DNA of 64,000 nucleotides from Erythrobacter sp. SCSIO 43205 (GCF_019904235.1 NZ_CP063202.1:1798001-1862000); one strand, 5' to 3'; shown: positions 1-8,806, counted from the first letter of the stretch. The notes: generated from the sequence alone by a model not told the origin. Numbers and translations: made by a program.

Positions 1-414
1 ACTTTCCTGAAGATATGTTTGCAAGTCCTTGTGGCGCGGTTGATCGCTGCGCTGTGCAAGGACGCGGCGAACCCGCAAAGTCAGCCCGCGCGGATCAAAG
101 GGTTTGCGGATATAGCCTTGGGCGCCGGCAAAGGTGGCTTGCGCCTCATCTTGCGCGCCGCTCATTGCGGTGAACATAAGGACGGGCAGGTCATAGAATT
201 TGGGCGATTGGCGCAGCCTTCGCAAAAGCGACATACCGCTCATCCCCGGCATATCCTGATCGAGCATAAGCAAGTGTGGGCGCCGCTTTTGCAAAAGCTC
301 CCAGCAATCCTCCGCGCTTGTGACCCAGCCGCAAGCGTGGCCAGCGTCGATCAAGACCTGACTTGCCAGCTCTGCAATGAGTTCATCATCATCGGCGATA
401 AGAATATAGGCCAT
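1..414 (-). CDS. Single-domain response regulator, 3' end cut by the window
   Basis: The 138 visible codons encode a CheY-like receiver domain. The acidic cluster is D8-D9-D10, the phospho-acceptor is D52 (in LDQDMPG), the switch Thr is T82 and the conserved Lys is K104 (in RKPF). The frame is still open at base 1, so an output domain cannot be excluded, although little room remains in the receiver fold. The partner kinase is not adjacent. The start ATG at 414 directly precedes the first beta strand, as expected. It is transcribed divergently from the phosphatase gene to its right. Confidence 0.85.
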   Translation of the reverse strand, partial: MAYILIADDDELIAELASQVLIDAGHACGWVTSAEDCWELLQKRRPHLLMLDQDMPGMSGMSLLRRLRQSPKFYDLPVLMFTAMSGAQDEAQATFAGAQGYIRKPFDPRGLTLRVRRVLAQRSDQPRHKDLQTYLQES

Positions 415-610
415 AAACGTGTCTACCAATTGGGATGGGGCGCAATTCGCATGACTTGGAGCTAACACTTGTCGTGCAAATCCTGTGTGTTGCAGTCCCC
501 TCGCACATTTACTTAAGTCAGCCGTTCATCGGCCCGGAGCCTTCAAGGGTGTATCGACCGACACAACGGCGGCTTGCCGTCTTTGGCGCGCGCTGTCACA
601 TGGTGTGCCT

Positions 611-1414
611 ATGATTCGAGACAGCTCCAATAAGCCCTTTCCTGCTCCCTTTCTCACCACTGATGGCATCCACAATTTACGCGATTACGGCGGTTACGTG
701 GGGGCAGACGGGGGAAGGGTGAAAACCGGCGTCCTGTTCCGCTCTGGCCAGCACCGAGACGCAAGTGAAACCGACCTCAATCTTATCCAAGACCTTGGTA
801 TTCAAACGATTGTCGATTTTCGCGGCGCCAGCGAACGCGCAAACTTCCCTTGCCAACGCCATGAGCATTTCGACGCTGATGTGATCGCCTATGACGGTGA
901 GACATCGAGCTCTCCTCCCCATGAAGGGGGAGGGGGGAAGGTTGAGATGACCCCTCAAAAAGCGTTTGAACGCATGACTGCGGTTTACACTCGTATGCCG
1001 GTGAACGACGCGATGATCGAAATGTTCTCGCGCTACTTCAAGGCTTTGGAGACGCGCGAGGGCGCAAATCTGATCCACTGTTTTGCAGGCAAGGACCGCA
1101 CAGGAGTGGGCGCAAGCCTTCTGCTGCACACACTGGGCGTTCATTACGACGATATTCTGGCTGAGTTTCTCCTTACCAATCACGCGCCAACGCAGCATAT
1201 TCTGGAGGCCCAATCCCTGCCCCGGATGGAAGAGCACTATGGCAAAATCGATCCAGAAGCGATCCGCAATCTGATCGGTGTGCGCGAGGAATATCTTGCC
1301 ACCTATTGGCAGGAGGTCACGCGCGACCACGGTTCAATCGACAATTACATTGAAACAACTTTAGGTGTGGATGAGGCAAGCAAAGCTCGCCTGCGTGAGC
1401 GTTTGCTGGCGTGA
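611..1414 (+). CDS. Tyrosine/serine phosphatase family protein (Y_phosphatase3 type)
   Basis: The predicted protein has 267 residues. It carries the Cys-phosphatase signature H-C-F-A-G-K-D-R-T-G (C157, R163; the CX5R loop) and an N-terminal N-L-R-D-Y-G-G motif typical of this family in actinobacteria and proteobacteria. The frame is open back to 485, but the ATG at 611 sits just before the conserved region and gives the usual length. Residues about 101-109 are a Ser/Pro then Gly-rich stretch encoded by a short palindrome (912-937), which looks like a repeat inserted in frame. The substrate is not deducible; members act on phosphotyrosine, phosphoserine or phosphoinositides. Confidence 0.82.
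   Translation: MIRDSSNKPFPAPFLTTDGIHNLRDYGGYVGADGGRVKTGVLFRSGQHRDASETDLNLIQDLGIQTIVDFRGASERANFPCQRHEHFDADVIAYDGETSSSPPHEGGGGKVEMTPQKAFERMTAVYTRMPVNDAMIEMFSRYFKALETREGANLIHCFAGKDRTGVGASLLLHTLGVHYDDILAEFLLTNHAPTQHILEAQSLPRMEEHYGKIDPEAIRNLIGVREEYLATYWQEVTRDHGSIDNYIETTLGVDEASKARLRERLLA
912..937. repeat. Small C-rich/G-rich palindrome inside the phosphatase gene
   Basis: CCTCCCC and GGGGGAGG arms flank a five-base loop (ATGAA). It is read in frame as a Ser-Pro-Pro-His-Glu-Gly stretch. Base composition differs sharply from the surrounding coding sequence. Similar short palindromes are known as dispersed elements in many alphaproteobacteria; other copies of this exact family were not seen in the window. 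Confidence 0.55.
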
Positions 1415-1474
1415 CAATGCGCGATTGCCTCCCCATATCAGCACCAATCACAAGACAGATTTAAGAGACGACCT

Positions 1475-2443
1475 ATGGCTACTCACCGCACAAAGATGCT
1501 GATCATCGGTTCTGGTCCCGCTGGCTATTCAGCGGCAATTTACGCAGCCCGCGCCATGCTTGAGCCGATTGTGGTTCAAGGCCTTCAGCCGGGCGGCCAG
1601 CTGACGATCACCACCGATGTCGAGAACTATCCCGGCTATCGCGATGTGGTTCAGGGTCCATGGATGATGGAAGAGATGAAAGCGCAAGCCGAAAACGTTG
1701 GCACGCGCATGATGTATGACATCATCACCGAGGTTGATCTTGAAAACGGCTCTCCTTTCCGTGCGGTTGCCGATAGCGGGGATGAATACATCGCTGATAC
1801 CATTGTCATTGCAACTGGCGCACAGGCGAAATGGCTCGGCGTACCGGGTGAACAGGAGCTTGGCGGCAAGGGTGTTTCTGCCTGTGCAACCTGCGACGGC
1901 TTTTTCTATCGCGGCAAGAAGGTCGCGGTTATCGGCGGCGGCAACACCGCTGTGGAAGAGGCGCTTTACCTCACCAACCATTCCGACGACGTCACAATCA
2001 TTCACCGCCGTGATGAATTTCGCGCTGAAAAAATCCTTCAGGATCGCGTGTTCAAATCGGACAAGATCAACGTTCTTTGGAACAAGACCGTAGAAAGCTT
2101 TGAGGCGGGCGAGGATGGCACGCTGGGCCATCTCGTCTTGAAAGATACTGTCACGGGCGAGAGCTCCACGCTCGAAGTAGACGGCGCGTTTGTTGCCATT
2201 GGTCACGCGCCCTCAACCGAATTGTTCGAAGGCAAGCTGCCGATGCATTCTGGCAAATACCTTCAGGTGGAGCCCGGCACGCCAAAGACCGCAATCCCCG
2301 GTGTGTTTGCAGCAGGCGATGTCACCGATGCTGTCTATCGTCAGGCGGTAACGGCTGCTGGCATGGGCTGTATGGCCGCGCTTGATGCAGAGCGGTTCCT
2401 TGCCACTCTCGAAGATGCGCGCGAGCCGCAGGCGGCTGAATAA
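1475..2443 (+). CDS. trxB: Thioredoxin-disulfide reductase
   Basis: This 322-residue flavoprotein transfers electrons from NADPH to oxidised thioredoxin in the cytoplasm. Visible motifs in order: FAD-binding GSGPAG near residue 12, the redox pair C137-A-T-C140, the NADPH Rossmann motif GGGNTA, the HRRDEFRA phosphate-binding segment and the C-terminal GVFAAGDV FAD motif. Length matches the low-molecular-weight bacterial enzyme. An AAGAGA-type ribosome-binding site lies just upstream of the ATG. It follows the phosphatase gene by about 60 bases on the same strand, so a shared transcript is possible. Confidence 0.96.
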   Translation: MATHRTKMLIIGSGPAGYSAAIYAARAMLEPIVVQGLQPGGQLTITTDVENYPGYRDVVQGPWMMEEMKAQAENVGTRMMYDIITEVDLENGSPFRAVADSGDEYIADTIVIATGAQAKWLGVPGEQELGGKGVSACATCDGFFYRGKKVAVIGGGNTAVEEALYLTNHSDDVTIIHRRDEFRAEKILQDRVFKSDKINVLWNKTVESFEAGEDGTLGHLVLKDTVTGESSTLEVDGAFVAIGHAPSTELFEGKLPMHSGKYLQVEPGTPKTAIPGVFAAGDVTDAVYRQAVTAAGMGCMAALDAERFLATLEDAREPQAAE

Positions 2444-2479
2444 AGGACAGGGGCAGCCTGCAAAGCTGCCCCACTACCT

Positions 2480-2917
2480 TCACGCAAAGACGATCAGCGC
2501 CGCTTTCGCGATAAGCGCGATCAGCACCACGCTCGATACAGCAAACAGTACGAAGCGCACCATGACCCGGTTAGCGGTCGCCTGCACAAGGCTGTGTGCA
2601 ACGCGAAGCCCGGTGTAAATCCACGCCAGAAACGCATTCATCCCGTCGCCCTGACCAAGGATCGCGAGGATAATCGCCACCGCATAGAACACCGTGGGCG
2701 CTTCGTGGAGGTGGTTGTAATTATCTGCCTTCCAATTCACGCGTTCGGGCAATTTTTCACGCAAACTGGCAGGGGTGGTGCCCACCAGCTTGGAAGGTTC
2801 AGGGATTTCGGGACTTGCGCTCATCGCAGGGATGCGCGTTGCGTACATCCACACCCACATAATCATCGTCCAGATCATCAGCGCGACCGCTGGGGCGAGA
2901 ATATCCATGCCAATCAT
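2480..2917 (-). CDS. MAPEG family membrane protein
   Basis: The 145-residue protein has about four hydrophobic segments and the MAPEG-like pattern N-H-x-H/N-L-H-E-x-P-x-x-F-Y-A near the middle (here YNHLHEAPTVFYAV), followed by a conserved R in the last helices. MAPEG proteins include glutathione transferases and peroxidases of the membrane, but most bacterial members have no assigned substrate. The ATG at 2917 follows an AAAGGA ribosome-binding site. A close paralogue lies immediately upstream on the same strand, indicating a local duplication. Confidence 0.82.
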   Translation of the reverse strand: MIGMDILAPAVALMIWTMIMWVWMYATRIPAMSASPEIPEPSKLVGTTPASLREKLPERVNWKADNYNHLHEAPTVFYAVAIILAILGQGDGMNAFLAWIYTGLRVAHSLVQATANRVMVRFVLFAVSSVVLIALIAKAALIVFA

Positions 2918-2938
2918 AATTGGTCCTTTGGTTGAAAG

Positions 2939-3394
2939 TTATTGCGGCGCAATGCTTGGGTCAGCAAAGGCTGTTGCCATCACCGCGCGCACCGCCAGAA
3001 CGATCAAAACAATCGAGCTGGCTAGAAACAGAATGAAGCGCAGGGGAATCTTGTTTACAAGGATCTGCCACAAGGAATGCACGATGCGCAAGGCAACGTA
3101 AATCCACGCCAAAGTGACATCAATCGCGCCTGCCCCTACAATCGCCAGGATCACGCTGACCGCGTAAAAAAGTGTCGGCTGTTCGTGCAAATGGGTGTGG
3201 TTATGCGCCGGCCAATTGGCTTTATCGGGGATCACCCCTTCCAAATCTTGCCCGCGGGCACCTTTTTTACCGGCAAGAGCGGATTTGTCTTCGACTTTGG
3301 CAAGAGCACCAAAGCGCGCCGGAATAATCCACAAGAGCACGATGAGCGTCCACACAACCAATACGGCTGCGGGCGCGAGCATTTGAGCTTGCAT
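2939..3394 (-). CDS. MAPEG family membrane protein (paralogue of the next gene)
   Basis: The protein has 151 residues from the ATG at 3394, chosen because GAGAGG lies about ten bases upstream; a TTG at 3412 is an alternative. It shares the same core (HNHTHLHEQPTLFYAV) and helix layout with the gene at 2480-2917, from which it is separated by 21 bases. The pair is therefore probably a tandem duplication transcribed as one unit. The role is unknown; membrane-associated eicosanoid/glutathione-type proteins are the named family. Confidence 0.8.
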   Translation of the reverse strand: MQAQMLAPAAVLVVWTLIVLLWIIPARFGALAKVEDKSALAGKKGARGQDLEGVIPDKANWPAHNHTHLHEQPTLFYAVSVILAIVGAGAIDVTLAWIYVALRIVHSLWQILVNKIPLRFILFLASSIVLIVLAVRAVMATAFADPSIAPQ

Positions 3395-3460
3395 GATGGT
3401 GATCCCTCTCAATCATAATTGGGCCTTGGTCTGTATGCCGAGGCCTGAATTGTCAAACAT

Positions 3461-4426
3461 CTATCGCGGCTTGAATGAGGCCGGCTCGCAGATAGTCCGC
3501 GCAAAAGCTGCAGGATCAGCGTTTCCTCCGGTGACCATGATTATGGTCCTCTCATCCAGAGGCACCTTACCGCTTAAAGCTGCAGCCAGGGCGGCGCTGC
3601 CGCCGGGCTCGACAACCAATTGCATCGTGGCAAATGCCCAACGCTGAGCGTCTCGCACCTCTTTATCGGTCACAGTGACACCGGGCTCTGCGCGCCCCTT
3701 TAGCACATCAAGATTGATCGGCTTGGTGGCTGTCGGTTGGAGCGCGTCGCAAATGGTTTTGGGAGCATCGGGGGCTGCGTGAACGATCTCACCAGAGGCA
3801 ATCGCTCGACCCACCATATCCCAGCCTTTTGGTTCGACCACATGGATGGCGCTGTCCGGGCAACCCAGCGCCAAGCCTGCCGCAAGTCCGCCGCCACCGC
3901 AACACACGATAAAGCGCGACGGAGAGCGTCCCATTTGCTGACCCGCTTCGATCCCGGCAGAGCCTTGCCCCTCGATCACCCACGGATCGCCAAAGGCATG
4001 GACAAGAGTGCCGCCATTTTGCTCGATAAGTTTGGCAGCGACTTCATCGCGGTCTTCGCCGGGACGGTTGTAGAGCACCACCTCAGCGCCCAGTGCCTTG
4101 GTTCCGTCAAGCTTCACCTGCGGCGCATCGCGCGGCATGACGATGGTTGCCTTGATCCCCAGCCGCTTTGCCGCCCACGCAACCCCTTGCGCATGATTGC
4201 CAGAGGAGACGGCGACCACGCCGCGCGCGCGCTCTTCTTCTCCAACGTTTGAAAGCCGCCACCACGCGCCCCTGATTTTGAACGCGCCGATAGGCTGGAG
4301 ATTTTCCGCTTTTACATGAACGCGAACGCCGCCGATTTCGACCGGCAAAAGCGGGGTTGGCGGCAGAAGTTCGGCGATACTGGCAGCCGCGGCCAATACC
4401 CCGTCATGGGTCGGTGCGCGCGTCAT
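3461..4426 (-). CDS. PLP-dependent threonine/serine dehydratase-like enzyme
   Basis: The 321-residue protein is a fold-type II PLP enzyme. K50 in the AFKIRGA motif is the expected Schiff-base lysine, SSGNHAQG is the substrate loop and CCGGGGLAAG is the phosphate-binding glycine loop. It lacks a C-terminal ACT-like regulatory domain, so it resembles catabolic threonine ammonia-lyase, serine racemase or hydroxyaspartate dehydratase rather than biosynthetic IlvA. The ATG at 4426 was preferred to a GTG at 4456 because it begins at the first conserved region. Substrate preference cannot be settled from sequence. Confidence 0.85.
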   Translation of the reverse strand: MTRAPTHDGVLAAAASIAELLPPTPLLPVEIGGVRVHVKAENLQPIGAFKIRGAWWRLSNVGEEERARGVVAVSSGNHAQGVAWAAKRLGIKATIVMPRDAPQVKLDGTKALGAEVVLYNRPGEDRDEVAAKLIEQNGGTLVHAFGDPWVIEGQGSAGIEAGQQMGRSPSRFIVCCGGGGLAAGLALGCPDSAIHVVEPKGWDMVGRAIASGEIVHAAPDAPKTICDALQPTATKPINLDVLKGRAEPGVTVTDKEVRDAQRWAFATMQLVVEPGGSAALAAALSGKVPLDERTIIMVTGGNADPAAFARTICEPASFKPR

Positions 4427-4629
4427 AGACTCACCCGTATGAGACACTTGAGACACTGTTCAGGAGCCAAAAAGCTGTCCGCCCGTTTTGGGGCGTGAAT
4501 CCATAGCGCGAAAGGATGAAGATCAGTCATATTCCAACAGCATACCTCGCTTCATCACCGTAGGAAACACAAGCATCAATTGAGCGCTTAAAGGCATTAG
4601 ACTAGAGAGCACGCGACAGCCTTGTACGA

Positions 4630-4651
4630 GTCTCCCCTTGAAAGCGGAGAC
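4630..4651 (+). promoter_or_regulatory. Hairpin in the leader of the carboxyspermidine dehydrogenase gene
   Basis: GTCTCC (4630-4635) is complementary to GGAGAC (4646-4651) across a ten-base loop. The right arm contains GGAG, which would serve as ribosome-binding site for the small upstream ORF beginning at 4655. A second stem (GCCCCCA with TGGGGCT) lies inside that ORF. The arrangement could modulate access to the ORF start; function is inferred only. Confidence 0.4.
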
Positions 4652-4654
4652 GTC

Positions 4655-4714
4655 ATGCAAATCTTGGAGGCAGCTACAAATTTATGGGCCCCCACCTTAG
4701 CTGGGGCTCGCTAG
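4655..4714 (+). CDS. Possible 19-codon leader peptide upstream of the polyamine gene
   Basis: An ATG preceded by GGAG (spacing about 7) opens a 19-residue frame beginning MQILEAATNLWA and ending in Gly-Ala-Arg before TAG. The stop codon overlaps the AGGAG ribosome-binding site (4713-4717) of the following gene, whose ATG is at 4725 in another frame. A ribosome ending here would sit on that site, so translation of the peptide could couple to or block the downstream gene. No homologue is recognised; a chance ORF is possible at this length. Confidence 0.4.
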   Translation: MQILEAATNLWAPTLAGAR

Positions 4715-4724
4715 GAGTCAGACT

Positions 4725-5936
4725 ATGTCGAAGGTACTGGTAATCGGGGCAGGGGGCGTAAGCTCGGTCTGCGTGCACAAGATGGCAATGAATTCGGAAA
4801 TTTTTCCGGACATCCATCTGGCCAGCCGGACCAAATCGAAGTGCGACAAGATCGCGGCCTCAGTGAAAGAACGCACCGGCGTCGACGTGACAACCTATGA
4901 AATTGACGCCGAAGAAGTGCCGGCGATGGTCAATCTCATCAAGCGCATCGGCGCGACCCATGTGGTGAACCTTGCACTGCCCTATCAAGATTTGCCGATT
5001 ATGGACGCGTGTCTGGAAGCAGGCGCGCATTACATGGACACCGCGAATTACGAGCCGAAGGACGAGGCCAAGTTCGAATACAAGTGGCAATGGGCCTATC
5101 ACGACCGTTTCAAAGATGCGGGGTTGATGGCTCTGCTTGGCAGCGGGTTTGACCCCGGGGTGACGAGTGTTTTCACCATGTGGCTCAAAAAGCATAAGCT
5201 TAAAACCATTCGCACGCTCGACATTCTCGACTGCAATGGCGGTGACCACGGACAAGCGTTTGCAACCAACTTCAACCCGGAAATCAACATCCGTGAAGTG
5301 ACTGCGCCCGCGCGTCACTGGGAAAATGGCGAATGGGTGGAAACCCCTGCGATGCAGGTGAAGACTGAGTTCGATTTCGAGGCGGTTGGCCCCAAAAACG
5401 CCTATCTCATGTATCACGAAGAGCTTGAAAGCCTCGCCAAGTTCAATCCAGAGATTGAGCGTGCGCGCTTTTGGATGACCTTTGGCGATGAGTACATCAA
5501 GCACCTCACCGTGCTCCAGAACGTTGGTATGACACGGATCGATCCGGTCAAATACAAGGGTAAGGAAATCATCCCGTTGCAATTCTTGGCCGCCGTTTTG
5601 CCCAAGCCTGAAACGCTGGGCGAGACGACCAAGGGGAATACCAATATCGGCTGCATCGCAACGGGCGAAGCGCTGGATGGATCGGGCGAGAAAACCTTCT
5701 ACATCAACAATATCTGCTCTCACGAAGCCGCGTTTGAGGAAACGGGCAACCAGGCGGTTTCTTATACCACTGGCGTGCCAGCGATGATTGGCACAGCGAT
5801 GATGGTGCAGGGCACTTGGGAAGGGCAGGGTGTCTTCAACATGGAAGAGATGGACCCTGATCCCTTTATGGAAATGCTCAACGAGCACGGTCTGCCGTGG
5901 CAGGTGAAGGAGCTTGATGGGCCAGTATCGTTTTAA
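4725..5936 (+). CDS. Carboxynorspermidine/carboxyspermidine dehydrogenase (saccharopine dehydrogenase-like)
   Basis: The 403-residue protein begins with a Rossmann motif (VLVIGAGGVSS) and keeps the family's GSGFDPGVT segment and long C-terminal catalytic domain. The family condenses putrescine or diaminopropane with aspartate semialdehyde, reducing the Schiff base with NADPH to carboxyspermidine or carboxynorspermidine. The assignment is supported by the next gene, the matching decarboxylase, whose ATG overlaps this stop codon (TAATG). A good AGGAG lies eight bases before the ATG. It could be mistaken for a lysine-pathway saccharopine dehydrogenase, but the neighbour argues against that. Confidence 0.92.
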   Translation: MSKVLVIGAGGVSSVCVHKMAMNSEIFPDIHLASRTKSKCDKIAASVKERTGVDVTTYEIDAEEVPAMVNLIKRIGATHVVNLALPYQDLPIMDACLEAGAHYMDTANYEPKDEAKFEYKWQWAYHDRFKDAGLMALLGSGFDPGVTSVFTMWLKKHKLKTIRTLDILDCNGGDHGQAFATNFNPEINIREVTAPARHWENGEWVETPAMQVKTEFDFEAVGPKNAYLMYHEELESLAKFNPEIERARFWMTFGDEYIKHLTVLQNVGMTRIDPVKYKGKEIIPLQFLAAVLPKPETLGETTKGNTNIGCIATGEALDGSGEKTFYINNICSHEAAFEETGNQAVSYTTGVPAMIGTAMMVQGTWEGQGVFNMEEMDPDPFMEMLNEHGLPWQVKELDGPVSF

Positions 5937-7111
5937 TGGAAACCAAAGCCGGAAATCCGGGCGCTTTCGCCCATTTCGACCTTAGCCGCGTGGAAAGTCC
6001 CGCCTTTGTCGTGGATGCGGCGAAGATCCGCGCCAATTGCCAAATCCTCGCCGATATTCGCGATGCGAGCGGGTGCAAGGTCTTCGCAGCGCTTAAGGCG
6101 TTCTCGATGCACTCGGTTGCGCATATCATGGGCGAATATCTCGACGGGGTTTCGACCAGTGGGTTGTGGGAAGCGCGTCTTGCGTCTGAATTCTACGACG
6201 GGGAAATCGCGACCTATTCTGCGGCGTTTAAGCCTGAGGAATTGGACGAGATTTGCAGGCTATCCGACCATGTGATTTTCAATTCACCAGCGCAGATGAA
6301 GCGCGCCGCCCTGATCCTTGATCAAGCATCGGTGACCGGCGGCGATGTCTCGGTGGGGCTCCGCCTCAACCCCATGGTCGCAACCGGCGAAGTGCCCAAA
6401 TACGATCCCAGTGCCCCCGGCTCCCGCCTCGGCTTTCCCATCGATCAACTGACCGAAGAGCATATGGAAGGGGTCGAGGGTATCCACTTCCACAATCTGT
6501 GCGAGCAGACGTTCGAGCCGCTGCGCGCAACATGGGACCGCGTGTTTGACGCGATCGAGCCCTATTTCGGGCAGCTCAAATGGATCAATATGGGGGGCGG
6601 CCACCACATCACCCGCGCCGATTATGAGCGCGAAGAGCTGATCGAATTCCTGAAAGATGCGGCTGAGGATACGGGTGCTGAGATCATCCTCGAACCGGGC
6701 GAGGCGGTGGCTCTGGATGCGGGTATTCTGGTGGGCACGCTTCTTGATACAGGGTTCAATGAAGTGCCCATTGGCATCGCGGATATTTCAGCGACCTGCC
6801 ATATGCCCGATGTGTTGGAGGCTCCCTATCGCCCGGCGATGCTGGGCGAACTTCAGGACGACAGCGTGCCCATTCGCCTCGGTGGCCCCTCGTGCCTCGC
6901 TGGGGACGTTATTGGAGACTATCGCCTGCCAGTGCCGGCAGAGCCGGGCGCACGCTTCGCTTTCCTCGATCAGGCGCATTATTCGATGGTCAAAACCAAC
7001 ACGTTCAACGGCGTGCAGCTTCCCTCGATCTACCTCTGGGATTCTGACACGGACGCGCTCGAATGTGTCAAACGCTTCGAATATGAGGACTTCCGCGACC
7101 GCCTCAGCTAG
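5936..7111 (+). CDS. nspC: Carboxynorspermidine/carboxyspermidine decarboxylase
   Basis: This 391-residue, alanine-racemase-fold PLP enzyme decarboxylates the product of the preceding dehydrogenase to spermidine (or norspermidine). K54 in FAALKAFSM is the predicted PLP lysine, with the EPGEAV and GPSCLAGD segments forming the phosphate-binding and catalytic regions. The start codon overlaps the stop of the previous gene, which implies translational coupling. The end overlaps the convergent DUF3137 gene by four bases (CTAG), so the two stop codons share bases. Confidence 0.93.
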   Translation: METKAGNPGAFAHFDLSRVESPAFVVDAAKIRANCQILADIRDASGCKVFAALKAFSMHSVAHIMGEYLDGVSTSGLWEARLASEFYDGEIATYSAAFKPEELDEICRLSDHVIFNSPAQMKRAALILDQASVTGGDVSVGLRLNPMVATGEVPKYDPSAPGSRLGFPIDQLTEEHMEGVEGIHFHNLCEQTFEPLRATWDRVFDAIEPYFGQLKWINMGGGHHITRADYEREELIEFLKDAAEDTGAEIILEPGEAVALDAGILVGTLLDTGFNEVPIGIADISATCHMPDVLEAPYRPAMLGELQDDSVPIRLGGPSCLAGDVIGDYRLPVPAEPGARFAFLDQAHYSMVKTNTFNGVQLPSIYLWDSDTDALECVKRFEYEDFRDRLS

Positions 7112-8154
7112 AGGCCCTTGCGGCCAAACCCGCCAGCGCGGCGAGGGGTTGCCTCACGCGCGTATTCGGTGATGCCGGGGTGCTGCGGTGCGTGGTTGAT
7201 TGCCTCAACTCTTCCGCGCCCATTCTGATTGATCGCCAGCATTAGCCGTGCGAGCGCTGCGAATTGGTCGGCGGTTTCCTGCGCTTTTGCGTTGTCTTCC
7301 TCTGCCTTCATAGAACCGCTTTCAAACATATTATCGCTTTCCACCACGAGCACGAGGTGCTGATCGACGAAGAGTGCGCGGATGGATTTACCGTGGAAGG
7401 CTTTTTCCAGCGCGATCAGGTGCTCGATATAGGAAGGGTGAATAAGGACGCGCGCCTCAATCTGATCGTCGCTGAACACTTCGAAAGTGTTTTCAAATTG
7501 CGGGTGCACCTGATCGACATATTGCATCCGGTGGCCATCGATCGTGATCTCGTCCTTGACCCCGCCAAGGCCAAACCACTTCTTATGCTTGCCTTTGCGT
7601 TGCAAAAGGGTGGTGGAGCGAAATTCCCGGCCAAAGGGCAGGGAGATAATCGCGCCTCTGAACACTGTCACCCACCGACGGTTCTTGCCCGAACCCCGAC
7701 GCTCTTCGAGATGCGCTTCGTAGAGGTTGAATGAATTGCCGCCAAGCTCGCCATACCAGCAGTCCTCAAACTCATCGCGGTCGTATTTGGGCACCAGGCC
7801 ATATTTTTTCGCCTGATGAAATTCCACGCCGGGCTCAACCTCGGGATCATATTCAATCCCAAGATCACGCGCGATGGCGGTGTTAATGCCGACTTTGATG
7901 GTCTGTTTAGCCTCTTGAATGGGCTTATAGCCCCATGCGGCAACGCCAACGACAGCAGCGCCTGCGGCAAAAAGTTTGATGTCGAACAGACCAAAGGGCA
8001 AATACCACAGGAACGCGAACACTGGCAAAAGCGCAATTCCGCCGTAAAACCAGCGGTCAAACGCCTTTTTGCTCGCCTTATCGCGCATTTCGGATTGCTC
8101 GGACAGCCAACTGCCAAGCTCCCCGCGCATCAATCCCTGAACATCGGCCTGCAT
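7108..8154 (-). CDS. DUF3137 domain membrane protein
   Basis: The 348-residue protein has two hydrophobic segments near residues 33-75 followed by a long cytosolic DUF3137 region (residues about 100-310) rich in charged strands. The biochemical role is unknown. It is divergently paired with a LemA-family gene 63 bases away, a pairing I recall as common for DUF3137 proteins, so the two may act together at the membrane. The C-terminal 30 residues are Arg/Gly-rich and low in complexity. Confidence 0.8.
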   Translation of the reverse strand: MQADVQGLMRGELGSWLSEQSEMRDKASKKAFDRWFYGGIALLPVFAFLWYLPFGLFDIKLFAAGAAVVGVAAWGYKPIQEAKQTIKVGINTAIARDLGIEYDPEVEPGVEFHQAKKYGLVPKYDRDEFEDCWYGELGGNSFNLYEAHLEERRGSGKNRRWVTVFRGAIISLPFGREFRSTTLLQRKGKHKKWFGLGGVKDEITIDGHRMQYVDQVHPQFENTFEVFSDDQIEARVLIHPSYIEHLIALEKAFHGKSIRALFVDQHLVLVVESDNMFESGSMKAEEDNAKAQETADQFAALARLMLAINQNGRGRVEAINHAPQHPGITEYAREATPRRAGGFGRKGL

Positions 8155-8217
8155 CGTACCAACCTCTTAACCTTTCGCCGCTATGCTTAATCGAAGAAAG
8201 TAAAAGAGGGCTTCACA

Positions 8218-8793
8218 ATGGTTGATATTTTCGGATGGTTCTGGACTTCTGCGATCTTTGTGATCGTTGTTGTCGGCGTTTTCGCCATCATTTCCATTTA
8301 CAATACGCTGGTTCGTTTGCGTCAGAATGTGAACCAGGGACGCGCAGATATTGATGCGCAGCTGCGCCAGCGCCACGACCTTATTCCCAACCTCGTTGAA
8401 GCGGTGAAGGGCTATGCTGGCCACGAGAAATCCACGCTCGAAGAAGTGATCAAGGCGCGCAATGTCGCTGCCAAGGGTCAGCCGGATAGCGCTTCGGAGC
8501 AGGGCCTTAAAATCGCGCTCGACAATCTTCTCGCGCTGGGTGAGGATTATCCTGATCTTCGCGCATCGGAAAACTTTCAGGAATTGCAAAGCGAGCTTGC
8601 CGAGATTGAGGACAAGCTTGCCGCTGCCCGCCGGGCATTGAACGCGGCAGCTGCACAGTTCAACACGGCGCGCGAGGCGTTTCCTGCGGTTCTTTTCGCG
8701 AGTATGCTTGGCTTCAAAGAGGCCGATTTCAACACGCTCGACGATTCAGAACGCGGCACTGTGGACCAAGCGCCCAAGGTCGCATTTTCCTGA
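8218..8793 (+). CDS. LemA family protein
   Basis: The 191-residue protein has one N-terminal membrane helix (residues about 8-28), then a helical cytosolic or periplasmic bundle. It contains the family signature YNTLVRLRQNV, the RHDLIPNLVE motif and the FNTAREAFPAVLFA motif near the end. LemA proteins are widespread, but their molecular function is not established. The neighbouring divergent DUF3137 gene suggests a shared envelope role. An AAAGAGGG ribosome-binding site is seen before the ATG. Confidence 0.92.
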   Translation: MVDIFGWFWTSAIFVIVVVGVFAIISIYNTLVRLRQNVNQGRADIDAQLRQRHDLIPNLVEAVKGYAGHEKSTLEEVIKARNVAAKGQPDSASEQGLKIALDNLLALGEDYPDLRASENFQELQSELAEIEDKLAAARRALNAAAAQFNTAREAFPAVLFASMLGFKEADFNTLDDSERGTVDQAPKVAFS

Positions 8794-8806
8794 TATTAAA
8801 CGCTTA

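Noticed and set aside
4860..5888. Long minus-strand frame opposite the carboxyspermidine dehydrogenase gene
   Set aside because: It is a GC-rich antisense shadow of a gene with clear family motifs; its translation is rich in His, Arg and Cys and matches nothing.
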